Source: Salinisphaera hydrothermalis C41B8 | GTDB lineage: Bacteria; Pseudomonadota; Gammaproteobacteria; Nevskiales; Salinisphaeraceae | Direction of reading: 5' to 3' | Assembly (NCBI RefSeq): GCF_000732535.1 | Contig: NZ_APNK01000001.1 | Span: forward strand, 62,001 to 126,000 | DNA: 64,000 nucleotides | Part shown: piece after piece, positions 1 through 8,950 of the stretch | Layout: each line of letters begins with the position of its first letter | How positions within the stretch are numbered: position 1 is the first letter of the stretch | Translations under genes and position numbers: made by a program | The notes under the pieces: model-generated | Told to the model about the DNA's origin: nothing | Database searches by the model: none | Seen by the model: the letters and a program-made list of their open reading frames with translations, nothing else

Positions 1-648
1 TCCGTCGACGCCATCGATGCCCTGTTGCCGCAGACTCAGTGCCGACGCTGTGGTTATGACGGCTGTCGGCCGTATGCCGAGGCGATTGCGGCCGGCGAGA
101 CGGATATCAATCGCTGCCCGCCGGGCGGCGCGGCCACGATCGACAATCTGGCCGAGCTGACCGGCATCGCACCCAAGCCGCTCGATCCGGAATGCGGTGA
201 TGCCAGCGTGGCCAAGGTCGCGTTCATCCGCGAGGACGAATGCATCGGTTGCACGCGTTGCATCCAGGTTTGTCCGACCGATGCCATCATCGGTGCCGCC
301 AAGCAGATGCACACGGTAATCGAAGCCGACTGCACCGGCTGCGAACTGTGCGTGCCGGCCTGCCCGGTCGATTGCATCGACATGCCAGAATCCACGCCCG
401 AAACCGGGCAGCCGCTGTGGCCGCCCCAACGCCCGATCGACGCCGAGCGCGCCGCCCGGGCCCGGCAGTTGTTCGAAGCACGCCAGAAACGGCTCAATCG
501 TCGGACGACCCGAAAACGCCGGGCCAATCGTCACGAGGCGACCCACGACGCGCGCGAAGACGCCGCCGCGACATCCGCGGCCAAGAAATCGACCATTGCG
601 GACGCCATCGCGCGCGCCCGGGCCAAGCGCACGCAACGTCAGGATTGA
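1..648 (+). CDS. rnfB: RnfB-like electron transport complex subunit B (5' end outside window)
   Basis: The frame is open from the first base, so the N-terminus lies upstream. Rnf complexes move electrons between ferredoxin and NAD at the inner membrane, and RnfB carries the cytoplasmic Fe-S clusters. Counting codons from base 1, cysteines 14, 17, 22 and 39 form the Fe-S domain that opens RnfB (LLPQTQC, then [12 protein letters not shown]). Two ferredoxin CxxCxxCxxxCP motifs follow, at 81-91 and 111-121. The C-terminal 70 residues are a basic Arg/Lys/Ala tail. No rnfC, D, G or E follows. The next genes are a gamma-glutamyltransferase-family gene and nth; in E. coli nth directly follows the whole rsx/rnf set. 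This may therefore be a solitary RnfB working with another partner, unless rnfA and others lie upstream. Confidence 0.85.
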   Translation, partial: SVDAIDALLPQTQCRRCGYDGCRPYAEAIAAGETDINRCPPGGAATIDNLAELTGIAPKPLDPECGDASVAKVAFIREDECIGCTRCIQVCPTDAIIGAAKQMHTVIEADCTGCELCVPACPVDCIDMPESTPETGQPLWPPQRPIDAERAARARQLFEARQKRLNRRTTRKRRANRHEATHDAREDAAATSAAKKSTIADAIARARAKRTQRQD

Positions 649-876
649 GTGGCGGCCGGCACGGGGCTCGTCCGACGATTCTCCGAGCATGCTCGCGGCC
701 ACAACGACGCCCGTACCCCGCTGCGATGCTTCACCCGCCGACATGTACATGTCGATAACAATCCACGCCGGCGTGTATGCCGTGCGCCGGCCATGGCGGC
801 CGATGTTGCTCGGATCGAAGCAGGGCTCTAAGTTGACGGCTGGGGCCGAACCGACGACAGCCACAGGGCGAACTGC

Positions 877-2478
877 ATGCATCATCCGACGAGACCGACC
901 GCCATGTCGCTTCGCGGCATGGTCTGCTCCCCTCATTATCTCGCGACCGCCGCCGGGCAGGCTATCCTGCGCGAGGGGGGCTCTGCCGTCGATGCAGCGA
1001 TCGCGGTCAACGCGGTGCTTGGCGTCGTCTTTCCGCATATGACCGGGATCGGCGGCGATGCGTTCTGGCTGATCCACTCGAACGACGCCAGCGCGCCCGT
1101 CGCGCTCAACGGGTCCGGGCGCGCAGTGGGCGCGGCAACAAGGGACTGGTATCGCGAGCGCGAGCTGGATGTGATCCCGCATCGCGGGGCTCTCGCGGCG
1201 CTGACCGTGCCGGGCGCCGTGGACAGCTGGTGCATGGCCCACGAGCGATATGGACGATTGCCGCTCTCCGTCGTGCTGGAGCCGGCCATCGAGCATGCCC
1301 GGCACGGTTATCCGGTGGGCGAATCGCAGGCGCGCTTCACGTCCGAATGCGTGGACGCGCTCAATGGCTGCCCCGTGGCTGCGGCGCAGTTTCTGCCCGA
1401 CGGCCGCGCGCCGCAGCCGGGGGATGTGATGCGTCAATCGGCACTGGCCGACACGCTGGAAACCATCGCCCGCCACGGCCGCGCGGGGTTCTATGAAGGC
1501 GACGTGGCGGCCGAAATCGTCCGTCATCTCGGCGCCGCCGGCCAGGCCTGGACGGCAAACGATCTGGCCGATCATCGCGGGGACTGGGCCGAACCGATCT
1601 CCACCCGGTATCGGGGCCTGGATTGCTATCAGACGCCGCCCAACTCGCAGGGCTTCGCGCATCTGATCATGCTCAATATTCTCGAGCAGTTCGATGTCGC
1701 CGCGCTGCATGACGATCCCGCGGCCTACGTCGATCTCGTCGTGGCCGCGACCCGCGAAGCCTTCCAGGTGCGCGATCAATACCTGACCGACCCGGTCTTT
1801 CACGACATTCCGTTGCCGCGCCTGCTATCGAAAGACTTTGCCCGCGAGTGCGCGGCACGTATTCGCGACGGCCAGCCCAACGAGTATCAGGCCCAGTCGA
1901 TCGGCGGCGATACCACGGCCACGACGGTGGTGGATGGCCAGGGCAACGCCGTATCGCTCATCCAGAGCATCTACCACGAATGGGGGGCAGCCACGATGGC
2001 CGGCGATACCGGCGTGCTGCTACAAAACCGCGGCGCGCTGTTTTCGCTCGCCGACGACCATGTCAACCGCCTCGAACCGGGCAAACGCTCGTTTCATACC
2101 CTCATGCCGAGCATGGCCTATCGCGACGGCCGGCCCTGGCTGGTGTACGGCACGATGGGCGGCGAAGGCCAGCCCCAGACCTGTACCGCGCTGCTGACGC
2201 GCATGCTCGATTTCGGCCTGGACCCGCAACGCGCGGTCGATGCGCCGCGCTGGCTCTACGGACGAAGCTGGGGCGCGGCGATCGACGGCCTGCGTGTGGA
2301 ATCCCGCTTCGACCCGGCGATGGATGCCAGCCTGGCGGCGCGCGGCCACGACGTCGACCGCGTCGGCGCCTGGGAGGGCGTCATGGGCCATGCCGTGGCC
2401 ATTCGGATCGACCCGACCAAGGGCGTGTTGCAAGGCGCCGCCGACCCGCGCGGCGAAGGTATTGCCCTGGGCTGGTGA
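877..2478 (+). CDS. gamma-glutamyltransferase-family protein (Ntn-hydrolase)
   Basis: This 533-residue protein belongs to the gamma-glutamyltranspeptidase family, which cleaves glutathione or related gamma-glutamyl amides and matures by self-cleavage before a threonine. The N-terminal half has the family pattern (ATAAGQAILREGGSAVDAAI, then TGIGGDAFW). The predicted catalytic threonine is Thr346 in the segment GGDTTATTVVDGQGNAVS. A glycine-rich stretch near the C-terminus (MGGEGQPQT) also fits. There is no signal peptide, so it looks cytoplasmic, like YwrD-type members and unlike periplasmic Ggt. Neither ATG 877 nor ATG 904 has a strong ribosome-binding site, so the start is uncertain. Substrate specificity cannot be told from sequence. 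Confidence 0.85.
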   Translation: MHHPTRPTAMSLRGMVCSPHYLATAAGQAILREGGSAVDAAIAVNAVLGVVFPHMTGIGGDAFWLIHSNDASAPVALNGSGRAVGAATRDWYRERELDVIPHRGALAALTVPGAVDSWCMAHERYGRLPLSVVLEPAIEHARHGYPVGESQARFTSECVDALNGCPVAAAQFLPDGRAPQPGDVMRQSALADTLETIARHGRAGFYEGDVAAEIVRHLGAAGQAWTANDLADHRGDWAEPISTRYRGLDCYQTPPNSQGFAHLIMLNILEQFDVAALHDDPAAYVDLVVAATREAFQVRDQYLTDPVFHDIPLPRLLSKDFARECAARIRDGQPNEYQAQSIGGDTTATTVVDGQGNAVSLIQSIYHEWGAATMAGDTGVLLQNRGALFSLADDHVNRLEPGKRSFHTLMPSMAYRDGRPWLVYGTMGGEGQPQTCTALLTRMLDFGLDPQRAVDAPRWLYGRSWGAAIDGLRVESRFDPAMDASLAARGHDVDRVGAWEGVMGHAVAIRIDPTKGVLQGAADPRGEGIALGW

Positions 2479-2621
2479 CGACGCCGGACGGGACGCTCGC
2501 CCTGCTCGGCCGGCGGCCGTGACGTACGCGCCGCAACCATGCGCCGCGCACGAGCGCGGCGCCGCGTTATCCTTGCCGCTCGCAGTCTTTTCGTCGGCCA
2601 GACGCCATCCAGTAGCCCCTG

Positions 2622-3266
2622 ATGAACAAGCAGAAACGTACCGAAATATTCGAACGGCTGAAGGCCGCCAATCCGGCACCGAAAACCGAGCTGGAATACA
2701 GCTCCACGTTCGAGTTGTTGATTGCGGTGATCCTGTCGGCCCAGGCCACCGACGTTGGCGTTAACAAAGCGACCCGCCAGTTGTTCCCGGTCGCCAATAC
2801 ACCACAGGCGATTCTGGATCTGGGCGAGGATGGCCTGAAGCGCTATATCAATACCATCGGGCTCTACAACAGCAAGGCCGCCAACATAATCAAGACTTGC
2901 CGGGCCCTGATCGACAACCACGACGGCGAAGTGCCGGCGACCCGCGCCGAACTGACTGCCCTGCCCGGCGTCGGCCGCAAGACCGCCAACGTCGTCCTCA
3001 ATACCGCGTTCGGCCAGCCGGCGATGGCGGTGGATACGCATATCTTTCGCGTATCCAACCGTACGGGCATCGCGCCGGGCAAAACGGTCCGCGAGGTCGA
3101 GGATCGGCTGCTGCGACGGGTGCCCAAACCCTATCTACAGGATGCCCACCACTGGCTGATCCTGCACGGCCGGTATGTCTGCAAGGCACGCACGCCCGCC
3201 TGCGACCAGTGCGTTATTGTCGATCTCTGCGAATACAAACACAAAAATCTTGGAGCCTCTGCATGA
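2622..3266 (+). CDS. nth: endonuclease III (DNA glycosylase/AP lyase)
   Basis: Nth removes oxidised pyrimidines in base excision repair and nicks the resulting abasic site. At 214 residues it has the usual family length. The helix-hairpin-helix LPGVGRKTANVV carries the catalytic Lys120, and VDTHIFRV carries Asp138, both at the E. coli numbering. The [4Fe-4S] cluster cysteines are 187, 194, 197 and 203 with C-x6-C-x2-C-x5-C spacing, also as in E. coli. The stop codon overlaps the start of the next gene (ATGA), so the two are probably translationally coupled. Confidence 0.97.
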   Translation: MNKQKRTEIFERLKAANPAPKTELEYSSTFELLIAVILSAQATDVGVNKATRQLFPVANTPQAILDLGEDGLKRYINTIGLYNSKAANIIKTCRALIDNHDGEVPATRAELTALPGVGRKTANVVLNTAFGQPAMAVDTHIFRVSNRTGIAPGKTVREVEDRLLRRVPKPYLQDAHHWLILHGRYVCKARTPACDQCVIVDLCEYKHKNLGASA

Positions 3267-3922
3267 CCGCTTCCCGCCAGGCCGACGCCTTTGCCTACCG
3301 CGGCACACCGCGTATTTTCTGTATCGGACGCAACTACGCCAAGCACATCGAGGAGCTGAACAACACGCTCCCCGGCGCCGAATGCGTCATCTTCATGAAA
3401 CCGGCGTCCTCGCTGGTCGCCCCCAATGAAGCCATCCGGCTCCCGGTCGGCGTCGGCGCGATCCATCACGAAGCCGAGCTGGTGGTCGAAATCGGTCTGG
3501 GCGGCCGCGATATTCGGCCCGAAGCCGCGCGCGAGCATATCCGCGGGCTCGGCCTCGGGCTGGACCTGACCCTGCGCGACGTTCAGACCGAGCTCAAGAA
3601 CAGCGGCGAGCCCTGGGAGCGTGCCAAGGCGTTTGACGCCAGCGCGCCGCTGGGGCCGATGGTCTCACTGACGGAGAATACGGATCTCAGCGATCTGCAT
3701 TTCGAGCTGGCGGTCGACGGCGAGGTCCGCCAGTCCGGCCATACCGCGCACATGCTGGTCGGCGTGGCCGACCTGATTGCCGTGGTCAGCCGGACCTGGG
3801 CGCTCATGCCGGGCGATCTCATCTTCACCGGCACCCCGGAGGGCGTCGGGCCGGTGCAACCCGGCCAGCACCTGAAACTGTCCGGTCCTGGTCTGGCCGG
3901 CGCGGAGTGGACCCTGGCCTGA
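3263..3922 (+). CDS. fumarylacetoacetate hydrolase (FAH)-family protein
   Basis: A 219-residue single-domain FAH-family enzyme. The family includes acylpyruvases, oxaloacetate decarboxylases and 2-oxo-hepta-3-ene-1,7-dioate hydratase/isomerases, which act on 2-oxo acids with a divalent metal. The N-terminal block (IFCIGRNYAKHIEELNN), the metal-binding segment with HHEAELVVEIG, and the C-terminal LMPGDLIFTGTPEGVGPV are all present. Length and layout match E. coli YcgM. ATG 3263 was chosen because it overlaps the nth stop as ATGA and opens exactly at the conserved domain. The likely role is clean-up of 2-oxo acids such as oxaloacetate or acylpyruvates; the true substrate is unknown. Confidence 0.88.
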   Translation: MTASRQADAFAYRGTPRIFCIGRNYAKHIEELNNTLPGAECVIFMKPASSLVAPNEAIRLPVGVGAIHHEAELVVEIGLGGRDIRPEAAREHIRGLGLGLDLTLRDVQTELKNSGEPWERAKAFDASAPLGPMVSLTENTDLSDLHFELAVDGEVRQSGHTAHMLVGVADLIAVVSRTWALMPGDLIFTGTPEGVGPVQPGQHLKLSGPGLAGAEWTLA

Positions 3923-4044
3923 TCGCCGGGCCACTCTATTCCGACGTATAAGATGAAAAGCTGAGTTTTCCCGACTGGGCAAAGCCGCTTCATCTATGCC
4001 AACAATAGGGGCCCGCCCGGACGTCGCGGGAGGAGGCGTCGTCC

Positions 4045-5193
4045 ATGGCCAACCCTTATAAACGCGGTCTGCTGATTTTCGTCGCTGTGATGGCGGTGCT
4101 CGCCATCGCGGTCGGGGTGATGTACGGCATGCGTGAAGTCAGCCACGGCACGCCCGAGCTGACACAAGCCAAGCAGGCAGAACTGGAGCAGCTCGCCCGG
4201 CTCCCCGGCGAGCTGGCCCCGCCGGACGAAAACCAATACAACCCGCTTGAGCGTGATGCCGGCCCACGCGATTCCGGACGCCACGGCGTCGGCCTGTTCA
4301 TTCGGCATACCTTCTTTCGCATTGTGGGGGGTATCGGCTTCGATACCGATACGCTGTCGGCGCTGCTCGTGCCGACCGACCCGCCCCGCCCGGTCACGCT
4401 CGACGATCCGACCTCGTTCGTGTTCAAGCCCCTGCACGGTTCGGTGATCATGCCGTCCAGCGCGCTGACCGCCCTGTTCAACCAGTACCTGACCGACTAC
4501 CCAGGCACTCAGCTACGCAACCTGTCGGTCTCGACCCGCGACGATGGCACGCTCGTGGTCGACGGCCAAACCCAGAAAGTGCCGGGACTGTGGCTGCCGT
4601 TTCATATGACCGGCCCGGTCCATCTGGTGCAGGGCCATCTGTTCATCTACACGCCCAAACAGATCAAGATCGCCCATCTGGAAGCCAAGGGGCTGCTCAA
4701 GGCCATCCGTTTGCAGCTGTCCAATCTGGTACAGATCGATACCCAGGGGGCCCGGATCGAGGGCGACTCGGTGGTACTGGACTTGAACCATTCGCTGCCG
4801 CCGCCGGCGCAGGATGTACACGTGGCATCCCTGAAGATCGACCACCGGGGCGTCCACCTGCGTTTCACCAGCGCCTTCGATCCGAAATGGCCGCAGCCCA
4901 TCGTCGATACCGATAGCTATATCCTGCTGGACGGCGGCGACGTCAAAACGTTTCGCAGCCTGATTACCCACGTGCGCCTGCAGATGGTGGCCGGAGACGG
5001 CGGCAAGCTCGATACCTCGCTCTATGCCTATCGGCAACAGATCGTCCATGGCCACTTCGAGGCCACACCGGCCGGCGAGCTGGTGGCCTATCTCGCGCCC
5101 TACCGGGCGGTGAGTTACCTGCCTCCGGCCAAGCCCGGCGGCAAGGCGAACGACGCGTCCGCACAGGGAGGCGACCATGACGACCGCCCGTAG
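4045..5193 (+). CDS. exported protein of unknown function, first of a tandem paralogous pair
   Basis: I do not recognise this family. The 382-residue protein starts with a short basic segment and one hydrophobic helix (about residues 9-29), then a soluble domain, so it is anchored in or exported across the inner membrane. A strong ribosome-binding site (GGGAGGAGG) supports ATG 4045. It is clearly related to the next gene: both share a PRDSG motif (near residue 74 here), GIGF, LDDP-S, an ALFN-Y motif (near 143), an LPPP motif (near 251), DSYI-L-GD and V-T/H-L-M towards the C-terminus. The alternating amphipathic strand pattern suggests a beta-rich, possibly lipid-binding fold, but that is inference. 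It overlaps the next gene by 17 bases. Confidence 0.75.
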   Translation: MANPYKRGLLIFVAVMAVLAIAVGVMYGMREVSHGTPELTQAKQAELEQLARLPGELAPPDENQYNPLERDAGPRDSGRHGVGLFIRHTFFRIVGGIGFDTDTLSALLVPTDPPRPVTLDDPTSFVFKPLHGSVIMPSSALTALFNQYLTDYPGTQLRNLSVSTRDDGTLVVDGQTQKVPGLWLPFHMTGPVHLVQGHLFIYTPKQIKIAHLEAKGLLKAIRLQLSNLVQIDTQGARIEGDSVVLDLNHSLPPPAQDVHVASLKIDHRGVHLRFTSAFDPKWPQPIVDTDSYILLDGGDVKTFRSLITHVRLQMVAGDGGKLDTSLYAYRQQIVHGHFEATPAGELVAYLAPYRAVSYLPPAKPGGKANDASAQGGDHDDRP

Positions 5194-6373
5194 ACCAGGC
5201 CGAGGGGCAACACATCGCAGCGTCGCGGTCGCGGTTGTACTCGTGCTGGCCATGCTCAGCGGCAGCGGCACCACCCTGGCAGCGGTCGCGTCGAGCGCGA
5301 GCGGCGATGGTCCCCCTAATCGACTCGATCGGCGGGACAAGCAACCGGTACCCGGCCTGCTACAGGACCAGCAGGCACGCTATCGTCATCTGGCGCATAT
5401 CTGGAACCATCGCGTGGTGCCGACCGGCCTGCCCAGGCCCAAGCGTACCGCCGACCCGCGCGACTCCGGCGTCGATGCTGTCGGCCTGGAAGCGCACAAC
5501 GTCGATTTCGAGCTGGGCGATGGCATCGGCTTCTATGTCAAGTCGCTCGCCGCGGCGATGGTGCCGCATAAGACGGGCGCACCGCTGGATTTCGACGACC
5601 CGGACAGCTACGACATCCATATCTATTCCGGCACCGTGGTCATTCGGCCCGACGATCTGGACGCGCTGTTCAACCGCTACGTGCTCACCAACGAACCTCG
5701 CAGCCTATCGTCGGTGAGCAACCACACCCGCGATGGCGCGCTTGAGGTGGATGTCGGCGCCCGCCTGTTCGGATTCATTCCCCCAGTCGGTGGCCTGCCG
5801 ACGCATCTATCCGGGCCGATCAAGATCAGCAAGGACGGCTGGCTGGTCTATACGCCGGACCACGTCAGCTCGCTCGGCCTGCCGCTGCTGGGTCTGCTGA
5901 AGACGACCGGGCTGAGCTTGGCCACGATCACACCGCTCGACCAGACCGGCGTGCAGCTCGAAGGCAACCAGCTGCTGATGGACCCGGAGCGCCTGTTTCC
6001 GCCGCCGCGCCTGCATATCGACCACATCAAAAGCGCGACCCTGTCGAAGGCAGGGCTGACGCTGGTCTTCGATAGCAGCAAGGCCGATCCGAAATTCTCG
6101 AAAATTCCGGTCTCGTCCGACAGCTATATCTGGCTGCAGTCAGGCGACGCTCGTTTCTTCAGCACGGTGCTGGTCAACACCCGCCTGTTGATGAAGAACA
6201 TCCACGGCAAGCGGCTGCATTTCGATCTATATCACTATCGTGCCCAAACCGCAGCGGGCCGTATTAACGGCCTGATGGACGGCAGCCTGGTCGTTAGCGT
6301 GCCCAACAGCTTCGATACCGGCGACGACGCCGATCCCTCGATCACCGAGAACGCCAAACCCGATCCGAACTGA
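5177..6373 (+). CDS. exported protein of unknown function, second of a tandem paralogous pair
   Basis: A 398-residue paralogue of the preceding gene, starting inside its 3' end with a good ribosome-binding site (AGGGAGG). A cleavable signal peptide is likely: a basic N-terminus, a hydrophobic stretch at about residues 18-35, then small residues. Shared motifs are PRDSG near residue 93, GIGF, LDFDDPDSY, DALFNRYVL near 163, GLLKTTG, GVQLEG, FPPP near 274 and DSYIWLQSGDARFF. This copy appears periplasmic while the first looks membrane-anchored, so the pair may form one complex. No enzymatic motif was seen. Function unknown. Confidence 0.75.
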   Translation: MTTARRPGRGATHRSVAVAVVLVLAMLSGSGTTLAAVASSASGDGPPNRLDRRDKQPVPGLLQDQQARYRHLAHIWNHRVVPTGLPRPKRTADPRDSGVDAVGLEAHNVDFELGDGIGFYVKSLAAAMVPHKTGAPLDFDDPDSYDIHIYSGTVVIRPDDLDALFNRYVLTNEPRSLSSVSNHTRDGALEVDVGARLFGFIPPVGGLPTHLSGPIKISKDGWLVYTPDHVSSLGLPLLGLLKTTGLSLATITPLDQTGVQLEGNQLLMDPERLFPPPRLHIDHIKSATLSKAGLTLVFDSSKADPKFSKIPVSSDSYIWLQSGDARFFSTVLVNTRLLMKNIHGKRLHFDLYHYRAQTAAGRINGLMDGSLVVSVPNSFDTGDDADPSITENAKPDPN

Positions 6374-6453
6374 CCACGCCTGGGCCGCAGAGCCAACCGA
6401 GCACGGCCCGATCAGCCATGACTTACGGGCATCCACCCCGGGGGCGGCGCCGG

Positions 6454-7197
6454 TCAGCTCGCCGCCGCCGAGGCCGATGTATCGAGACTGGCCCCCGCCA
6501 GCGCCTTGACGCGTTCCTCGTCGGCCGCGAGTTCCGCGGCCGAGCCTTCGTGAACGACCTCACCGTCCCCGAGTACGTAGGCCCGGTCGGCATCACGCAG
6601 CGCCAACCAAGCGTTCTGTTCGACCAGCAAGACGGCGATGCCTTCGTCGCGCATGGCCACAACGGTTTTCATCACCTCGTCCACGATCACCGGCGCCAGC
6701 CCCTGCGACGGCTCGTCCAGAATCAGGAACCGCGGGTTGAGCAATAGCGCCCGCGCGATCGCCAGCATTTCCTGCTCGCCGCCGGACAGTTGCCCGCCCT
6801 TGCTGGTGCGTCGCTCGGCCAGCCGGGGAAACAGGTCGTACACCGTATCCAGCGTCCAGCGGCCGGTGGTGGCGGCCGGCACCCGAAGATTGTCATGTAC
6901 CGTGAGGTGGCCGAATATCTTGCGCCCTTCCGGCACGTAGCCGACGCCGAGCTTGGCGATCCGGTGCGGCGGCCAGCCGGTGACATCCTGGCCGAACAGG
7001 CGGATGCGCCCCTGGCGCGGCGGCGTCAGCCCCATCAGGGAACGCAGCGTCGTCGTCTTGCCGGCGCCGTTGCGTCCCAGCAGGGTGACGATTTCGCCGG
7101 CGCCGACGCGCAACGACACGCCGTGCAGAATATGGCTCTTGCCGTAGTAAGTGTGCAGCTGGTCGGCGTCGAGAATATCGTTGCCTTCGTGGCTCAT
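6454..7197 (-). CDS. livF: branched-chain amino acid-type ABC transporter ATPase LivF
   Basis: A 247-residue ATPase of the LivF group. It powers uptake of branched-chain amino acids or chemically similar substrates together with LivG, LivH and LivM. It has Walker A (GRNGAGKTT), the signature LSGGEQEM, Walker B (FLILDEPSQGL) and the short LivF-type layout. Its ATG overlaps the LivG stop codon as ATGA. It is the last gene of a tight liv operon transcribed leftward. Liv-type systems also carry urea, short-chain amides and aromatic acids, so the substrate stays open. Confidence 0.93.
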   Translation of the reverse strand: MSHEGNDILDADQLHTYYGKSHILHGVSLRVGAGEIVTLLGRNGAGKTTTLRSLMGLTPPRQGRIRLFGQDVTGWPPHRIAKLGVGYVPEGRKIFGHLTVHDNLRVPAATTGRWTLDTVYDLFPRLAERRTSKGGQLSGGEQEMLAIARALLLNPRFLILDEPSQGLAPVIVDEVMKTVVAMRDEGIAVLLVEQNAWLALRDADRAYVLGDGEVVHEGSAAELAADEERVKALAGASLDTSASAAAS

Positions 7198-7943
7198 CGC
7201 GCCGCCCCCAAATAGGCTGCCTGTACATCCGCGTTGGCCGAGATCTCGGCCGGGGTGCCTTCGGCCAGCAGATGTCCGTTATCCAGCACGGTAATACGGT
7301 CGGCCACGTTGAAGATGATGCTCATGTCGTGTTCGATGAACAGCATGGTGATGCCGCGTTCCTGATGGAGATGACGGATCAGATCGGTCATACGGTCGGT
7401 TTCCTCGTCGCCCATGCCGGCGGTTGGTTCGTCGAGCAGCAACAGCCGCGGCTCGCGGGCCAGCGCGATGGCGATTTCCACCACGCGCTGATCGCCGTGT
7501 GCCAGCTCGCCGGCCATGCGATAGGCCAGATCCTCGAGATGCAGAGTCTGCATCAGCTCGTCGATATGAGCCCGCACCTGTCGCCGTCGGGCGGGTGAAA
7601 GCCAGGGCCGCAGATTCAGCCCGTGGGCGGTCTCCACGGCAATCTCGAGATTCTCGTACACGCTCAGATCGAGGAAAATTTCGGTGATCTGAAAAGTACG
7701 GATCATCCCGCGATGCACCAACTTTTCCGGCGGCACGCCCTTGACCGATTGGCCGTCGAACAACAACTCGCCTTCGCTGGGCGGAAAGAAACCGCTGATG
7801 AGATTGAACAAGGTCGTCTTACCGGCGCCATTAGGCCCGATGACCGCGCGCAATTCGCCCTGAGGCACTTCCATCGAGATGTTCGACAACGCGCTCAGCG
7901 AGCCAAACCGCCGGGTGACGTTTTTTAGCGAGAGCAGACTCAT
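7194..7943 (-). CDS. livG: branched-chain amino acid-type ABC transporter ATPase LivG
   Basis: The second ATPase of the Liv system, 249 residues from ATG 7943. That start overlaps the livM stop as ATGA and places MSLLSLKNVTRRFG at the N-terminus, so I prefer it to a start 39 bases upstream. Walker A is GPNGAGKTT and Walker B is LLLLDEPTAGMG. The segment ELAHGDQRVVEIAIAL is the LivG form of the signature, with AHGDQR in place of the usual LSGGQ. It couples with LivF as the heterodimeric motor under LivH and LivM. Confidence 0.93.
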   Translation of the reverse strand: MSLLSLKNVTRRFGSLSALSNISMEVPQGELRAVIGPNGAGKTTLFNLISGFFPPSEGELLFDGQSVKGVPPEKLVHRGMIRTFQITEIFLDLSVYENLEIAVETAHGLNLRPWLSPARRRQVRAHIDELMQTLHLEDLAYRMAGELAHGDQRVVEIAIALAREPRLLLLDEPTAGMGDEETDRMTDLIRHLHQERGITMLFIEHDMSIIFNVADRITVLDNGHLLAEGTPAEISANADVQAAYLGAAR

Positions 7944-8950
7944 TTCTTGAAGCGTCCCTGGAAGAAACCGAGCAGCCCCCACGGAAAGAACAGCACGGAC
8001 AGCACGAAGATCGCACCGATGAACGACATCCAGTTCACGGTGATGCTGCTCAGATAGTCCTGTACCACGACGTAGATCACCGAGCCCACCAACGGCCCCC
8101 AGAAGGTCCGCATACCGCCGAGCACGCAGATGATCACGAAGTCGCCGGACAGGATCCAGTTCATGTCCTCGGGCGAAGTGAAGTTGTTCAGCAGCGCATA
8201 CAGCGAGCCGGCCAGCGCGGCGACGAAACCTGAGATCGCGAACGCAATCCAGATATAAACGCCGATCGGCAGGCCGAGAAAACGCAGACGCTTCGGGTTC
8301 TCCCGAATCGCCACGAAGGTATGGCCCAACGGCGAACGCAATACCATCCAGACCACGAAACAGCCGATCGCAAAGAAGAACAGCGTGAAGTAATAGAAGT
8401 TCGTCGGGTTGTGGAGATCGAGCGTCCAGCCGCCGAAATGAACGTTGGTGCGCGCGAATCCGGTCAGGCCGTCCTCGCCGCCGGTCAGGCTGTTCCAGCG
8501 TACGGCGATGAAATAGAACATCTGGCCGATGGCGATGGTGATCATCGCGAAATAGATGCCCTTCCGGCGTACCGTGATCGGGCCCAGCAGCGTAGCCGCC
8601 AGCCCACCGACGAGCACGCCGACGAGAATCGCCAGCGGCGTGCTCGCGGTTACGAACTTGAGCATCAGGCCGGTGCCATAGGCCCCCAGCCCAAAATAGG
8701 CCGCATGCCCAAAGGACAGTCCGCCGGTAAAACCAAGCAGCAGATTGAGCCCGAGCGTCACCAGCGCGAAGATCAGTACGCGCGTGCCGAGCACGGTATA
8801 GCCGCCGACCAGCGGCAGCCAGAACGGCGCGCTGAGCAACAGCGCCCAGATGACCAGTGCCGCTGCCAGTCGCGGCAGATCGACCGACGACATGCCGGCG
8901 CGCGAGCCGCCCAAGGTCGAGGTTTTGTCCTGAATGGTCGTGGCATTCAT
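7940..8950 (-). CDS. livM: branched-chain amino acid-type ABC transporter permease LivM
   Basis: A 336-residue polytopic permease. It has repeated hydrophobic helices and the LivM hallmarks GLNLLLGFTGGLSFGHAAYFGLGAYG and a cytoplasmic coupling loop near SPLGHTFVAIRENPKRLRFLG. It pairs with LivH to form the membrane channel. Start and stop overlap the neighbouring genes by four bases on each side, which shows strict co-translation. Confidence 0.93.
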   Translation of the reverse strand: MNATTIQDKTSTLGGSRAGMSSVDLPRLAAALVIWALLLSAPFWLPLVGGYTVLGTRVLIFALVTLGLNLLLGFTGGLSFGHAAYFGLGAYGTGLMLKFVTASTPLAILVGVLVGGLAATLLGPITVRRKGIYFAMITIAIGQMFYFIAVRWNSLTGGEDGLTGFARTNVHFGGWTLDLHNPTNFYYFTLFFFAIGCFVVWMVLRSPLGHTFVAIRENPKRLRFLGLPIGVYIWIAFAISGFVAALAGSLYALLNNFTSPEDMNWILSGDFVIICVLGGMRTFWGPLVGSVIYVVVQDYLSSITVNWMSFIGAIFVLSVLFFPWGLLGFFQGRFKK

